DNA from: an uncultured Litoreibacter sp.
GTDB lineage: Bacteria; Pseudomonadota; Alphaproteobacteria; Rhodobacterales; Rhodobacteraceae
DNA: 64,000 nt
NCBI GenBank assembly: GCA_947501685.1
Contig: CANMWQ010000001.1
Coordinates: forward strand, 434,001-498,000
Direction: 5' to 3'
Positions 33,726 through 43,580 of the stretch are shown here, in pieces. Position 1 is the stretch's first letter. The number at the start of each line of letters is the position of its first letter. Made by a program: the position numbers and the translations under genes. The notes beneath the pieces are model-generated. The model ran no database searches and was not told the DNA's origin. It worked only from the letters and a program-made list of their open reading frames with translations.

Positions 33726-35234
33726 ATGGCCAAACCCAACATCCTGATCATCATGGTCGATCAGCTCAACGGCACGCTCTTCCCGGACGGCCCCGCTGAC
33801 TGGCTGCACGCGCCAAACCTCAAGAGGCTCGCCGCACGCTCCACCCGGTTCCAAAACGCCTATACCGCCTCGCCGCTCTGCGCGCCGGGCCGGGCCAGTT
33901 TCATGACGGGGCAGTTGCCTTCGCGCACCGGGGTCTATGACAATGCCGCCGAGTTTTCCTCCGCCATCCCGACCTTTGCCCATCACCTGCGCCGCGCGGG
34001 CTACCAAACGTGTCTGTCCGGCAAAATGCATTTCGTCGGGCCCGACCAGCTGCACGGGTTCGAGGAGCGGCTGACCACCGACATCTACCCGCCCGATTTT
34101 GGCTGGACGCCGGATTACCGCAAACCCGGCGAGCGCATCGACTGGTGGTATCACAATATGGGCTCCGTCACCGGCGCGGGCGTGGCCGAGATCACCAACC
34201 AGATGGAATATGACGACGAGGTCGCTTATCACGCCACCCGCAAACTCTACGACCTGTCACGCGGCCACGACGCGCGGCCCTGGTGCCTGACGGTCAGCTT
34301 CACCCACCCGCATGACCCCTATGTGGCGCGCAAAAAATACTGGGACCTCTACGAGGGCTGCGCCCACCTGATGCCCGAAATCGGGCCTATTCCCTATGAC
34401 CAGCAGGACGCCCATTCCCAGCGCATTCTTGATGCCAATGACCGCGACAATTTCAACATCACCGACGACCATATTGCCCGCGCCCGGCGGGCCTATTTCG
34501 CCAATATTTCCTATCTCGACGACAAGGTGGGCGAGATTTTGCAAACGCTCGAAGACACGCGCCAAGAGGCCACCATCCTCTTCGTCTCCGACCACGGAGA
34601 CATGCTGGGCGAACGCGGCCTGTGGTTCAAAATGTCCTTCTATGACGGCTCCGCCCGCGTGCCCATGATGATCAGCGCACCAGATATGGAGCCCGGCCTG
34701 ATCACCACGCCCGTCTCCAATATCGACGTCTGCCCGACGCTCTGCGATCTGGCGGGGGTGGATATGTCGGACGTCTTAGACTGGACCGACGGGACCAGCA
34801 TCGTACCACTGGGCCAGGGCGGCGCGCGCGACGCGCCCGTGGCGATGGAATACGCCGCCGAAGGCTCCTACGCGCCGCTCGTGTCATTGCGCTACGGAAA
34901 GTGGAAATTCAACCGCTGCGCGCTTGACCCCGACCAGCTGTTCGACATGGAGGCCGACCCGCAGGAGCTGACCAATCTGGCGGATGACCCGGCCCATGCG
35001 GGGACGTATAACTCCCTCTCAGCCAAAGCCGACGCCCGCTGGGACCTGCCGCGTTTCGACGCCGATGTGCGCCAATCCCAAGCGGGCCGCTGGGTGGTCT
35101 ACGAGGCCCTGCGCAAAGGCGGCTATTTCCCATGGGACTATCAGCCCCTGCAAAAAGCCTCCGAGCGCTATATGCGCAACCATATGGACCTCAACGTGCT
35201 GGAAGAGAAGCAGCGGTTTCCAAGGGGGGAGTGA
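33726..35234 (+). CDS. betC: choline-sulfatase
   Basis: A 502-aa sulfatase. The formylglycine motif is C-A-P-G-R at Cys52-Arg56 (SPLCAPGRASFMTG), and metal-binding Asp11/Gln13-region residues lie in MVDQLNG. The length and the presence of the bet cluster mark it as choline-O-sulfate hydrolase, which releases choline and sulfate for betaine synthesis or as carbon and sulfur source. An AGAGGAGG ribosome site precedes the ATG. A strong terminator follows. Confidence 0.93.
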   Translation: MAKPNILIIMVDQLNGTLFPDGPADWLHAPNLKRLAARSTRFQNAYTASPLCAPGRASFMTGQLPSRTGVYDNAAEFSSAIPTFAHHLRRAGYQTCLSGKMHFVGPDQLHGFEERLTTDIYPPDFGWTPDYRKPGERIDWWYHNMGSVTGAGVAEITNQMEYDDEVAYHATRKLYDLSRGHDARPWCLTVSFTHPHDPYVARKKYWDLYEGCAHLMPEIGPIPYDQQDAHSQRILDANDRDNFNITDDHIARARRAYFANISYLDDKVGEILQTLEDTRQEATILFVSDHGDMLGERGLWFKMSFYDGSARVPMMISAPDMEPGLITTPVSNIDVCPTLCDLAGVDMSDVLDWTDGTSIVPLGQGGARDAPVAMEYAAEGSYAPLVSLRYGKWKFNRCALDPDQLFDMEADPQELTNLADDPAHAGTYNSLSAKADARWDLPRFDADVRQSQAGRWVVYEALRKGGYFPWDYQPLQKASERYMRNHMDLNVLEEKQRFPRGE

Positions 35235-35241
35235 GCTAAAA

Positions 35242-35269
35242 GTGCGGCTGCGCCGCGCAGGTTTTTTTT
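35242..35269 (+). terminator. terminator of betC
   Basis: Stem GTGCGGC / GCCGCGC (one G-U pair) with a TGC loop, then AGG and eight T residues, seven bases after the betC stop codon. Confidence 0.85.
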
Positions 35270-35338
35270 GTGCTCTTGGGAGGTTTCACCTCCCGCCGCA
35301 CGGGCATCCCACCAGCATATTTCTGGCAAAAAGAAGCC

Positions 35339-36088
35339 TTAAGGGCTCAACCGCACCAGCCGGTGTTCTGACACAAACCCCGCATTTTCCAACGCGCCTT
35401 TCGAGGCATGATTGCTTTGCCCGCACCCACAAATCGGACGCTTGCCATCGCGTTCCAGCCTGTCGGCCAGTGCACCAATGATTGCGCGGCCCAGCCCCGC
35501 GCCGCGCCGTTCGGTCCGCACCACCATGCCGATATCGACAACCGCGCCCGAGCCATCAATCGGCAGCGTCACCCCGCTGCCCACCATCTGCGCGTCGTCA
35601 AACGCCACCCAAAGCGCGCCGTTTTGAAACAGCTGTGCTGCCTCCGCCGCGCTGTCGTAGAAATCCTGGCCCGTCTGCCAAATCTCGGTCACGTCCTGGC
35701 GCTGGGCCCGCGCCAGACGAAACCCGACGGGCCGTGGCGCACTCACAGGCACGCGTTTGCGAAACAGAAAGCCGGTTTCTACCCGCTGCCAGCCCAGCGC
35801 CTCTGCGGCCTCCATCAGGCCCGCGTCAAAGGATTTGCACAGCGCGCTGTCAAATGGCCTGTGCCGCATCAGATCATGCAGAAGCGCGGGGCCCTCAGTC
35901 CGGTCATGCGCATAAAACTCCACTAGCCTGTCGCCATGGATCACGGCATATCCGGCTTCACCAAGCTGCCAGGTTTCGCCGTCCCGAACCAACTCTTCAA
36001 GGAACCATTCCTGCGGTTCGGGCAGGCTGTCCAGATAGGCGCGCCGCAGGGCTCCGGGCGGCTTGGGAACGCGGGCAAATCCAGCCAC
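35339..36088 (-). CDS. GNAT acetyltransferase cotranscribed with betI
   Basis: A 249-aa protein starting at a GTG (36088) 2 bases past the betI stop. The first 100 residues have only weak GNAT character (LPEPQEWFLEELV), and the second half (residues 120-249) is a clear GNAT domain with the acetyl-CoA loop RRGAGLGRAIIGAL. A two-part GNAT could have one degenerate domain. No choline-specific role for a GNAT is established here, so its presence in the bet operon is unusual. The start at 36355 in the same frame is shadow coding over betI. Confidence 0.75.
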   Translation of the reverse strand: MAGFARVPKPPGALRRAYLDSLPEPQEWFLEELVRDGETWQLGEAGYAVIHGDRLVEFYAHDRTEGPALLHDLMRHRPFDSALCKSFDAGLMEAAEALGWQRVETGFLFRKRVPVSAPRPVGFRLARAQRQDVTEIWQTGQDFYDSAAEAAQLFQNGALWVAFDDAQMVGSGVTLPIDGSGAVVDIGMVVRTERRGAGLGRAIIGALADRLERDGKRPICGCGQSNHASKGALENAGFVSEHRLVRLSP

Positions 36089-36090
36089 GC

Positions 36091-36657
36091 TCAAACCACC
36101 AACCGCCTCAGCATCAAGGCTGCTTCCCGCCGCGCCGCTTCCGCGTCGCACGCACCTGATTGTGCGGCTTCCAGCCAGACGCCGTCCATATAGGCCTGCA
36201 AGGTGGCCGTGACGGAGCTCACCTCGGACGCAGCCACCAGTTGCCGCAGCTCGGCTTGCAAATGGCTTTGCACGCGGCCCCGGTTGATCCGCTGCAAGCG
36301 CGCGAGGGGGGCAGAATAGGGCGCGTTCGACCAAAACTGCACCCAAAGCGAGCATTGCGCGGGCACAAACAGCCGATCGTCGAAATTGGCCTCTACCAGT
36401 GCCTCAAGCCGGGCGCGCGCTGTCTGCGCCGCGCACAACCGCTCCACCGTGGCGCTGCGCAGCAGCCCCAGAAGCCTGCGCATCGTGGCCTCCATCAGCT
36501 TTTCCTTGCTGCCAAAGTAATAGTTGATCGAGGCCGCCGAGGCTTTGGCCTCTAGTGCAATGTCATTCATCGTCACCTGCGCGTAGCCATGCCGATGCAC
36601 GGCGCGGATGGCGGCGGCGGTCAGCTCTTCATTGCGGATATCTCGGATGCGCGACAT
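36091..36657 (-). CDS. betI: BetI-like TetR repressor
   Basis: A 188-aa TetR-type repressor. Residues 6-52 are the DNA-binding HTH (TAAAIRAVHRHGYAQVTMNDIALEAKAS...INYYFGSKEKL). The C-terminal domain with SLWVQFWSNAPYSAPL matches BetI, which senses choline and represses the bet genes. It is divergent from betB, and a palindrome between them is the likely operator. The Met at 36657 is preferred because the 23 residues added by the open frame upstream cross the promoter. Confidence 0.9.
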   Translation of the reverse strand: MSRIRDIRNEELTAAAIRAVHRHGYAQVTMNDIALEAKASAASINYYFGSKEKLMEATMRRLLGLLRSATVERLCAAQTARARLEALVEANFDDRLFVPAQCSLWVQFWSNAPYSAPLARLQRINRGRVQSHLQAELRQLVAASEVSSVTATLQAYMDGVWLEAAQSGACDAEAARREAALMLRRLVV

Positions 36658-36692
36658 GGCCCCAACATGGCAGGTTTCAAGGCCGGGCGCAA

Positions 36693-36714
36693 AACTTGTA
36701 TGGATATACAAGTT
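36693..36714. promoter_or_regulatory. BetI operator candidate (22-bp inverted repeat)
   Basis: Perfect 9-bp arms AACTTGTAT (36693-36701) and ATACAAGTT (36706-36714) with the spacer GGAT, lying between the divergent betI and betB genes. It is the only strong palindrome there and fits a TetR dimer site that would repress both directions. Confidence 0.8.
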
Positions 36715-36776
36715 TCCTTGCTGCACTATCCATATCTTGCTAATCCGGGGGGTAAATCAACGCCGGAGACGCCCCC

Positions 36777-38228
36777 ATGCACGCGCAACCCACCGCCAGC
36801 CACTTCATCGACGGCGCCTATGTCGAGGACACAGATGGCGTGGAGATAACCTGCATCTACCCCGCCACCGGCAAACCCATCGCCACGCTACACGCGGCCA
36901 CGCCTGCGATCATTGAGCAGGCGCTGGCCTCCGCCGAACGCGGCCAGAAAATCTGGGCCGCCATGACCGGCACGGAGCGGGGCCGCATCCTGCGCCGCGC
37001 CGCGCTGATCATTGAAGAACGCAACCGCGCGCTGTCCGAGCTGGAGACCCTCGACACCGGCAAGCCGCTCTCGGAAACCCTCTATGTCGACGCCACATCG
37101 GGCCGCGAGGCGCTGGAATATTTCGGTGGGCTCGCAGGCAGTCTGACGGGCGAGCATATCCCACTGGGGCAGGACTGGGTCTATACCGTGCGCGAGCCTT
37201 TGGGCGTCTGCGTCGGCATCGGGGCCTGGAATTACCCTACCCAGATTGCCTGCTGGAAGGGCGCGCCTGCGTTGGCATGCGGCAATGCGATGATCTTCAA
37301 ACCCTCCGAGACCACGCCGCTTTGCGCCCTGAAAATCGCCGAAATCCTGCATGAGGCAGGGCTGCCCGCTGGCGTCTATAACGTGGTGCAAGGCTATGGC
37401 GATGTCGGCGCGGCACTGGTGGCAGACGCTCGTGTGGCCAAGGTCTCTCTGACCGGCTCCGTGCCCACGGGTCGCAAGGTCTATGCCGCCGCAGCGGAAG
37501 GCATGAAACACGTCACAATGGAGCTCGGCGGCAAATCCCCGATCCTCATTTTCGACGACGCCAATCTTGAGGACGCCGTCTCCGGCGCGATCCTCGGAAA
37601 TTTCTATTCCTCAGGGCAGGTGTGTTCGAACGGCACGCGGGTCTTCGTGCAGAAAGGCATCAAGAAGGACTTTCTCAAACGCCTCAAAGAACGCACCGAA
37701 AGCGCCACCCTTGGCGATCCGATGGACGAGGCCACGAATTTCGGCCCCATGGTCTCCGCCAATCAGATGAATATCGTGCTGGGCTATATCGACAAAGGCG
37801 TGCAGGAAGGCGCAAAGCTGATCACGGGTGGCAAAATGGCCAACCGCGAGGGTTTCTTCATCGAGCCCACGATCTTTTCCGACGTCACCGACGACATGAC
37901 CATCGCGCGCGAAGAAATCTTCGGCCCCGTCCTCTCAGTCCTCGACTTCGAGACCGAAGAAGAAGCCATCGCCCGCGCCAATGACACCGAGTTCGGTCTC
38001 TCCGCAGGCGTCTTCACCTCTGACCTGACCCGCGCGCACCGCGTCTCTGCGGCGTTTGAGGCGGGCACCTGCTATATCAACACCTACAACCTGGCTCCGG
38101 TGGAGGCCCCCTTCGGCGGCTCCAAAGCCTCCGGCGTCGGGCGCGAAAATTCGAAAGAGGCAATCAACCATTACTCACAGGTCAAATCCGTCTATGTCGC
38201 CATGACCCCGGTCGAAGCGCCGTTCTAG
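36777..38228 (+). CDS. betB: betaine-aldehyde dehydrogenase
   Basis: A 483-aa NAD(P)-dependent aldehyde dehydrogenase. The active-site Cys is in [13 protein letters not shown], the general base Glu in [11 protein letters not shown], and the Rossmann GSVPTG motif is in between. It converts betaine aldehyde to glycine betaine. It is the first gene after the BetI operator and is followed immediately by betA (stop codon and ATG are adjacent), giving a two-gene operon. Confidence 0.95.
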   Translation: MHAQPTASHFIDGAYVEDTDGVEITCIYPATGKPIATLHAATPAIIEQALASAERGQKIWAAMTGTERGRILRRAALIIEERNRALSELETLDTGKPLSETLYVDATSGREALEYFGGLAGSLTGEHIPLGQDWVYTVREPLGVCVGIGAWNYPTQIACWKGAPALACGNAMIFKPSETTPLCALKIAEILHEAGLPAGVYNVVQGYGDVGAALVADARVAKVSLTGSVPTGRKVYAAAAEGMKHVTMELGGKSPILIFDDANLEDAVSGAILGNFYSSGQVCSNGTRVFVQKGIKKDFLKRLKERTESATLGDPMDEATNFGPMVSANQMNIVLGYIDKGVQEGAKLITGGKMANREGFFIEPTIFSDVTDDMTIAREEIFGPVLSVLDFETEEEAIARANDTEFGLSAGVFTSDLTRAHRVSAAFEAGTCYINTYNLAPVEAPFGGSKASGVGRENSKEAINHYSQVKSVYVAMTPVEAPF

Positions 38229-39887
38229 ATGAGGGCCGATTACGTCATCATCGGCGCAGGCTCGGCGGGCTGCGCGATGGCCTTTCGTCTGTCGGAGGCG
38301 GGCAAATCCGTGATCATCATCGAGCATGGCGGCTCGGATATTGGCCCCTTCATCCAGATGCCCGGCGCGCTCAGCTATCCGATGAACATGTCGCGCTACG
38401 ACTGGGGCTACAGCACGGAGCCCGAGCCGCATCTGAACAACCGCCGCCTCGCCACCCCGCGCGGCAAGGTCATTGGCGGGTCCAGCTCGATCAATGGGAT
38501 GGTCTATGTGCGCGGCCATGCGGGCGATTTCGACCATTGGGCGGAGCAGGGCGCGGATGGCTGGTCCTACTCGGACGTGCTGCCCTATTACAAACGCATG
38601 GAAAACTGGGACAGCGGCGGGCGCGGCGGCGACCCCGATTGGCGCGGCACCGATGGCCCGCTGCATGTCTCACGCGGTCCGGGCCGCAACCCGCTGACAC
38701 AGGCCTTTATCGACGCAGGCGTGCAGGCGGGCTACCAGATGACGCCCGATTACAATGGCCAGCAACAGGAAGGCGTCGGGCCGTTTGACGCCACCATCAA
38801 GCATGGCCGCCGCTGGTCCGCCGCCAACGCCTATCTGCGCCCCGCGCTCAAGCGAAAAAACTGCACCCTGGTCACGGCCTTCGCCCGCAAGATCACCATG
38901 GACGGCACCCGCGCCACTGGCGTCGAGGTCGCGCGAAAAGGCGCAATCGAGACCATCCGCGCCGCCCGCGAGGTCATCATCGCGGCCTCTTCTATCAACT
39001 CCCCCAAACTGCTGATGCTGTCAGGCATCGGCCCTGCACATCACCTGCGTGAGCACGGCATCAAGGTCACCGCAGACCGCCCCGGCGTCGGCCAGAACCT
39101 GCAAGACCACCTTGAGCTCTACATCCAGATGGCCGCCTCCAAGCCGGTCAGCCTCTATAAATACTGGAACATCCCCATGAAGGGCTGGGTCGGCACGCAA
39201 TGGCTGCTGGCCAAGCTGGGGCTGGGGGCCTCCAACCAGTTTGAAAGCGGCGGCTTCATCCGCTCCAAGCCGGGCATCCGCTACCCCGACATCCAGTTCC
39301 ATTTCCTGCCCATCGCCGTGCGCTATGACGGGCAGGCCGCTGCCGAAGGCCACGGCTTTCAGGCCCATGTCGGCCCCATGCGCTCCAAATCGCGGGGGCA
39401 GGTCACACTGGCTTCCTCCAACCCCGAGGACGCGCCGAAAATCGCATTCAACTACATGTCCCACCCTCAGGATTGGGAGGAGTTCCGCACCTGCATCCGG
39501 CTGACCCGCGAAATCTTTGGCCAAGAGGCCTTCGCCCCTTACGCCAAGCACGAAATTCAACCCGGCGACGCCGTGCAAAGTGACGACGAACTCGACGCCT
39601 TCATCGCGGAGCATGCCGAAAGCGCCTACCACCCCTGCGGCACCGCCCGTATGGGCCGCGCGGATGACCCCATGGCCGTCGTTGACCCCGAGACCCGCGT
39701 CATCGGCACGCAAAACCTGCGCCTCGCCGACAGCTCCATCTTTCCGCGCATCACCAATGGCAACCTCAACGCGCCCTCGATCATGGTGGGCGAAAAAGCC
39801 GCCGATCATATCCTTGGCAAGCAACCTATGCCCAAGGACAACGCGCGGCCATGGGTCCATCCCAACTGGCGGACCGAACAGCGCTAA
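38229..39887 (+). CDS. betA: choline dehydrogenase
   Basis: A 552-aa GMC flavoprotein of usual BetA length. The FAD Rossmann motif is [15 protein letters not shown]; the second GMC signature is [14 protein letters not shown]. The catalytic His region near the C-terminus is [10 protein letters not shown], and [19 protein letters not shown] completes the family signature. It oxidises choline to betaine aldehyde at the membrane and passes electrons to the respiratory chain. It lies directly after betB. Its stop codon overlaps that of the convergent hydrolase (CTAA at 39884-39887). Confidence 0.95.
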   Translation: MRADYVIIGAGSAGCAMAFRLSEAGKSVIIIEHGGSDIGPFIQMPGALSYPMNMSRYDWGYSTEPEPHLNNRRLATPRGKVIGGSSSINGMVYVRGHAGDFDHWAEQGADGWSYSDVLPYYKRMENWDSGGRGGDPDWRGTDGPLHVSRGPGRNPLTQAFIDAGVQAGYQMTPDYNGQQQEGVGPFDATIKHGRRWSAANAYLRPALKRKNCTLVTAFARKITMDGTRATGVEVARKGAIETIRAAREVIIAASSINSPKLLMLSGIGPAHHLREHGIKVTADRPGVGQNLQDHLELYIQMAASKPVSLYKYWNIPMKGWVGTQWLLAKLGLGASNQFESGGFIRSKPGIRYPDIQFHFLPIAVRYDGQAAAEGHGFQAHVGPMRSKSRGQVTLASSNPEDAPKIAFNYMSHPQDWEEFRTCIRLTREIFGQEAFAPYAKHEIQPGDAVQSDDELDAFIAEHAESAYHPCGTARMGRADDPMAVVDPETRVIGTQNLRLADSSIFPRITNGNLNAPSIMVGEKAADHILGKQPMPKDNARPWVHPNWRTEQR

Positions 39888-40705
39888 AAGCGGTTCAGGA
39901 AGGCCAATAGCACGTCAAGCGCGTCCCCTTGAATCACGTCACTATGGCCCGCGCCAGGAGCCTCGTGAAACAGCTTGTCGCCGCTCGGCGCGGCCTCAAA
40001 CAGAGCCCGCCCCTGCGCAATCGGGATCAACGGGTCGTCGCTGCCATGCAGGATCAGCAAAGGCCCGGTCATGGCACCCGCTTGATCAATGCTGCGCCAC
40101 GGGCTGGGCATAATCCCGGTCAGAAACTGCAACCTTGGCTGCACATGTCCCGCGACCTCCGCGATGGAGGCCAGCGGCGCCTCCAGCACAATCGCCGCAG
40201 GCCGATCCGCCGGACCCAGCCGCGCGTTCAGATGCGTGGCGACCGCCGTGCCCAGGCTCTCGCCATAGAGCACCGGGCGCACAGGCTCACCCGTCAAGGC
40301 GCCGCTCAGCAGATCGCGGTAAATCGCCTCCATGTCGCCAAGGATCGCGCGTTGATGCGGCCAGCCCTTGCTGCCCGACGAGCCGCGATAGGCCGGGGCC
40401 ACAATCCCGAACCCCATCTCCGCAAACGCCCCGAAATGCGGCGCGCGATTGGCCAGATTGCCCGCATTGCCATGCAGATAGAACAGCGTGGGCTTGCCAC
40501 CCGCCGCGGGCGAGGTCCAGATCACCAGATCGCGCCCGTCTTTGGTGTAGCGGATCACGTTCGCCGTGGGCAGGTCCAGCCCTTCCGGGGCCACTTCTGT
40601 CGGGTCGAACGGGTAAACCAGCATCCGCTCCAGCGCGAGCACCCCCGCCACCGCGAGGCCCAGAACACAGAGCAGGGCCAAAAACCACATCACCACGCGC
40701 CTCAC
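39884..40705 (-). CDS. alpha/beta hydrolase, membrane-anchored
   Basis: A 273-aa hydrolase with an N-terminal membrane helix (residues 5-27) and a cytoplasmic or periplasmic alpha/beta domain. The nucleophile elbow is [11 protein letters not shown] (Ser), the oxyanion HG is in [14 protein letters not shown], the acid Asp in [11 protein letters not shown], and the catalytic His in GAGHSDV. Homologues are the Bem46/YfhR group with unknown substrates. The GTG start overlaps the stop of pccR (40702-40705), so the two are coupled, which suggests a role in short-chain acyl or ester metabolism. Confidence 0.85.
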   Translation of the reverse strand: MRRVVMWFLALLCVLGLAVAGVLALERMLVYPFDPTEVAPEGLDLPTANVIRYTKDGRDLVIWTSPAAGGKPTLFYLHGNAGNLANRAPHFGAFAEMGFGIVAPAYRGSSGSKGWPHQRAILGDMEAIYRDLLSGALTGEPVRPVLYGESLGTAVATHLNARLGPADRPAAIVLEAPLASIAEVAGHVQPRLQFLTGIMPSPWRSIDQAGAMTGPLLILHGSDDPLIPIAQGRALFEAAPSGDKLFHEAPGAGHSDVIQGDALDVLLAFLNRF

Positions 40706-42084
40706 GACCCAACCTTATAGGGCAGGGTGCCGCGCTGCGTGTGATCCACCGTCAGCTTACTCTCCAACGGCGGCACGGAGCGTTGATGGCACTTCACCCG
40801 CTCGCAAATACGGCATGAAATGCCAATGGGTTCAAAGGCTTGTGGCTTGGCGGGCAGCAGGTCATCCGCATAGACAATCGCATCTGCATGGCTGATCTCG
40901 CAGCCCAGCCCGATGGCAAAGCGGCGTGTAGGGGCCGCAAAGCTGCCCCCCGGTTTCGATACGTCCCGCGCCAATGAGATATAGCGCACCCCGTCCGGGG
41001 TTTCAGCCAATTGCCGCAGGAACCGCCCCGGCGTCTCGAAAGCCTGATGCACGTTCCACAGTGGGCAGGCCCCGCCAAACCGGGCAAATTGCAGCCGCGT
41101 GGCCGAATGCCTTTTGGTGATCGTGCCCGCCTGATCCACCCGCACAAAAAAGAACGGCACGCCCTTGGCACCGGGGCGCTGCATGGTCGACAACCGATGC
41201 GCCACCTGCTCGATGGAGGCGCCGAACATATCCGCCAACCGCTCCAGATCATGCCGCGTCTCCCGCGCGGCTTCCAGAAACCGCGTATAGGGCAAAAGCG
41301 CGGCCCCCGCGAAGTAATTGGCAAGCCCGATCTTGGCAATTTGCCGCGCCGCATCCGACTGAAACCGCGCCAAATCCAGCGTCGCGTCCAGCAGGTCATT
41401 ATGTGCCACAAGGGCCAGCTGATGCAGCACCTGAAACCGCTGCGTGGGCGCGCTGGCGCGGGCCGACAGGCGCAACACGCCAGCCTCCGCGTCAAACTGA
41501 CGAAGGGCTGCGCTGTCAACGGATTGCACCTCAAAGCTCAGACCATCCGCGCGCAAAACATCGCCCTGCATCTGGCCGGAGACCCGCTCCGCCGCGCGGT
41601 CCACCGCATCAATGTAATTGTCGCAATAATGAAAGAAGTCTCGCACCTCTTCCCACGGGCTGGGCTGCAAGGCGGCGTCCTCGCGCCCCAAAGCCTCGTC
41701 CAGCGAGGCCAGCCTCTCATGCGTATAGCGATAGGCCCGGTGCAGGCTCAAAAACGCATGCGCCAAACCGGGCGCATTCGACGCCGCCAGCTGCAAATCC
41801 GACAGCGGAGGCATCTGGTCGTCAAATACCGGATCACTCAACGCCTCGCGCATATCGGTGACCATCCGCTCCGCCTCGCCGGGACGCAGTTCGGTGATGT
41901 CGAAATCAAATTCTTGGGCCATCGACAACACCACGCCCGTAGACACGGGCCGGTTGTTATTCTCCATCTGGTTGAGATAGGGCAGGGACACGCCCAACTG
42001 CGCGGCAAAGGCCTTTTGGGTCAGGCCCAGCCGGGTGCGCAGCTCGCGCAGTTTCACGCCCACATAGAGTTTCTGCGCTGCCAT
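40702..42084 (-). CDS. pccR: PccR-like short-chain acyl-CoA regulator
   Basis: A 460-aa regulator of the ScfR group. Residues 5-62 are a Cro/CI-type HTH (TRLGLTQKAFAAQLGVSLPYLNQMENN); the middle has an ImmA/IrrE-like part (residues 170-260, AR...HQLALVAHNDLL); and the end has a Cys-rich acyl-CoA-binding-like domain (GISCRICERVKCHQRS). In Rhodobacter sphaeroides PccR senses propionyl-CoA and activates pccB. The start at 42084 is the Met of MAAQKLY; the open frame from 42093 adds three residues. Boxes resembling its operator lie just upstream of its own gene and of pccB. Confidence 0.88.
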   Translation of the reverse strand: MAAQKLYVGVKLRELRTRLGLTQKAFAAQLGVSLPYLNQMENNNRPVSTGVVLSMAQEFDFDITELRPGEAERMVTDMREALSDPVFDDQMPPLSDLQLAASNAPGLAHAFLSLHRAYRYTHERLASLDEALGREDAALQPSPWEEVRDFFHYCDNYIDAVDRAAERVSGQMQGDVLRADGLSFEVQSVDSAALRQFDAEAGVLRLSARASAPTQRFQVLHQLALVAHNDLLDATLDLARFQSDAARQIAKIGLANYFAGAALLPYTRFLEAARETRHDLERLADMFGASIEQVAHRLSTMQRPGAKGVPFFFVRVDQAGTITKRHSATRLQFARFGGACPLWNVHQAFETPGRFLRQLAETPDGVRYISLARDVSKPGGSFAAPTRRFAIGLGCEISHADAIVYADDLLPAKPQAFEPIGISCRICERVKCHQRSVPPLESKLTVDHTQRGTLPYKVGS

Positions 42085-42096
42085 CCGCCTCATACC

Positions 42097-42134
42097 TTTG
42101 CAACTTTGCTAAACGCGCTTTTACAGTTTGCAAA
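42097..42134. promoter_or_regulatory. PccR-type boxes upstream of pccR
   Basis: TTTGCAAC (42097-42104) directly followed by TTTGCTAA (42105-42112), then a perfect TTTGCAAA at 42127-42134, between the pccR start and the end of the MFS gene. The same base pattern occurs at pccB. Position 13 bases from the pccR ATG fits autoregulation. Confidence 0.75.
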
Positions 42135-42162
42135 CTGCTCTGGCAACGGGGCACCGCGGGGC

Positions 42163-43380
42163 CTAGCTCAGCGACAATTTCCGGCTGCGGCGGATCACGT
42201 AGAAAATAGACAGCCCGCCCATCGCCGCGCTCAGGAACATGATCCATTGCAGCGGGAAGCTACCATTGCCGCCTTCCAGCACGGCCCCCGCAAAGGCCGC
42301 CAGCAACGCGCCGCCGCCGATCATGATCGCGCTGCCGACGCCGCTTGCCGTGCCCGCCAGATGCGGCCGCACCGACAAAAGCCCCGCATTGGCGTTGGGC
42401 AGGACCAACCCGTTGCCCAAACCCACGAAGGTGACAAATCCAAAGAACATCCACGCGCCGCCGAAGCCCATATAGGAGACCACCAGCGACAGCCCCAGCC
42501 CCACAAATTGCACGATGCTGCCCGCCACGATCATCCGGTTGATGCCGTAACGCACCGAATACCGCCCCGACAGGAAATTGCCCAACGCGTAGCCAATCGC
42601 GGGCACGCCCAGAAAGAAGCCGGTCATCGCCACGGGCTGGTTGAACACCTCCGTCGCGACGTAAGGCGCGCCGCCCAGAAACGCAAAAAACGTCCCCGAC
42701 GAGAACGCCGCCGAGAACACGTAGCCCCAGAAGCGCGGCGACTTGAACAGCTCCGGGTAGTCCTTGACCTGCTGGCGGAAGGTGACGCCCGTGGTCTTCG
42801 CGGTCTCCCCCTGATCTGCCCAGCACAGCAAGGCCATGACGCTGCCGAAGATCATCAGAAACACGAAGGTCGCGCGCCAGCCAAAGGCGGTGTCCAATGC
42901 GCCGCCAATGGAAGGCGCGATCATCGGAACAATCGACATGCCCATGGTCACATAGCCGATCATCGAGGCCGAGTCCTCCTGGCCATACATGTCGCGCACA
43001 ATCGCCCGGCTCAGCACCATGCCCACCGCGATGGTGGCCTGCAGCATGCGAAACGCCAGAAACATCTCCACGCTGGTCGACATGTAGCAGCCCGCCGTGG
43101 CCAGCACGAAGATCACCAGCGACAGGATCGTCACCGACCGCCGCCCGAACCGGTCCGAGATCGGGCCAATGATCACCTGCAACAATGCGGTGCAGCCTAG
43201 ATAGACCGACACGGACAGCTGCATCACCGCGTAATCGGTGCCGAATTCTTCGGTCATGGCCGGCAGCGAGGGCAGGAAAATGCTCATATTCATCGCCGAC
43301 ATGCCCGCCATCAGCACCAAAGTCAGGATGTGCGGCGGGGTGGTGCGGTCAAGAAAACGGGTGCGGATGCGCTCTGCCAT
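42163..43380 (-). CDS. Bcr/CflA-family multidrug MFS transporter
   Basis: A 405-aa MFS protein with twelve hydrophobic segments. The Bcr/CflA-type N-terminus (MSIFLPSLPAMTEEFGTDYAVMQLSVSVYL) and the loop ISDRFGRRSV between helices 2 and 3 are diagnostic. It probably exports small drugs or metabolites. It sits between pccR and pccB and is divergent from pccB, so the PccR boxes lie in its promoter region too. Confidence 0.9.
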   Translation of the reverse strand: MAERIRTRFLDRTTPPHILTLVLMAGMSAMNMSIFLPSLPAMTEEFGTDYAVMQLSVSVYLGCTALLQVIIGPISDRFGRRSVTILSLVIFVLATAGCYMSTSVEMFLAFRMLQATIAVGMVLSRAIVRDMYGQEDSASMIGYVTMGMSIVPMIAPSIGGALDTAFGWRATFVFLMIFGSVMALLCWADQGETAKTTGVTFRQQVKDYPELFKSPRFWGYVFSAAFSSGTFFAFLGGAPYVATEVFNQPVAMTGFFLGVPAIGYALGNFLSGRYSVRYGINRMIVAGSIVQFVGLGLSLVVSYMGFGGAWMFFGFVTFVGLGNGLVLPNANAGLLSVRPHLAGTASGVGSAIMIGGGALLAAFAGAVLEGGNGSFPLQWIMFLSAAMGGLSIFYVIRRSRKLSLS

Positions 43381-43449
43381 ACCTTCGGTTTAGACCCATT
43401 TGACGAATTGTCCATGAAGGGCGGCGCGCAAAACCTGTGCGAGGCTGAA

Positions 43450-43505
43450 TTTGCAAATTTGCAATTTGATGGCATTACCCGTCAATAAATTTGCAAATTT
43501 GCGGC
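43450..43505. promoter_or_regulatory. PccR-type boxes in the MFS/pccB divergent region
   Basis: TTTGCAAA (43450-43457) joined to TTTGCAAT (43458-43465), and 40 bases further TTTGCAAA (43490-43497) joined to TTTGCGGC. The pairs match the TTTGCAAA elements reported for PccR in R. sphaeroides, though the period here is 8 rather than the reported 12 bases. The last pair ends 75 bases before the pccB ATG. Confidence 0.8.
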
Positions 43506-43580
43506 TTTCCGCTTTGTTGCGCCGCAGCAATTGTCTACATTGCGCCCATTCCAGAGCAGAACTCCAAGGGGGAGGCCTCC

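Noticed and set aside
41011-43200. 729-aa open frame on the plus strand
   Set aside because: It covers pccR and the MFS gene on the other strand. The translation is rich in Arg, His and Gln without any domain.
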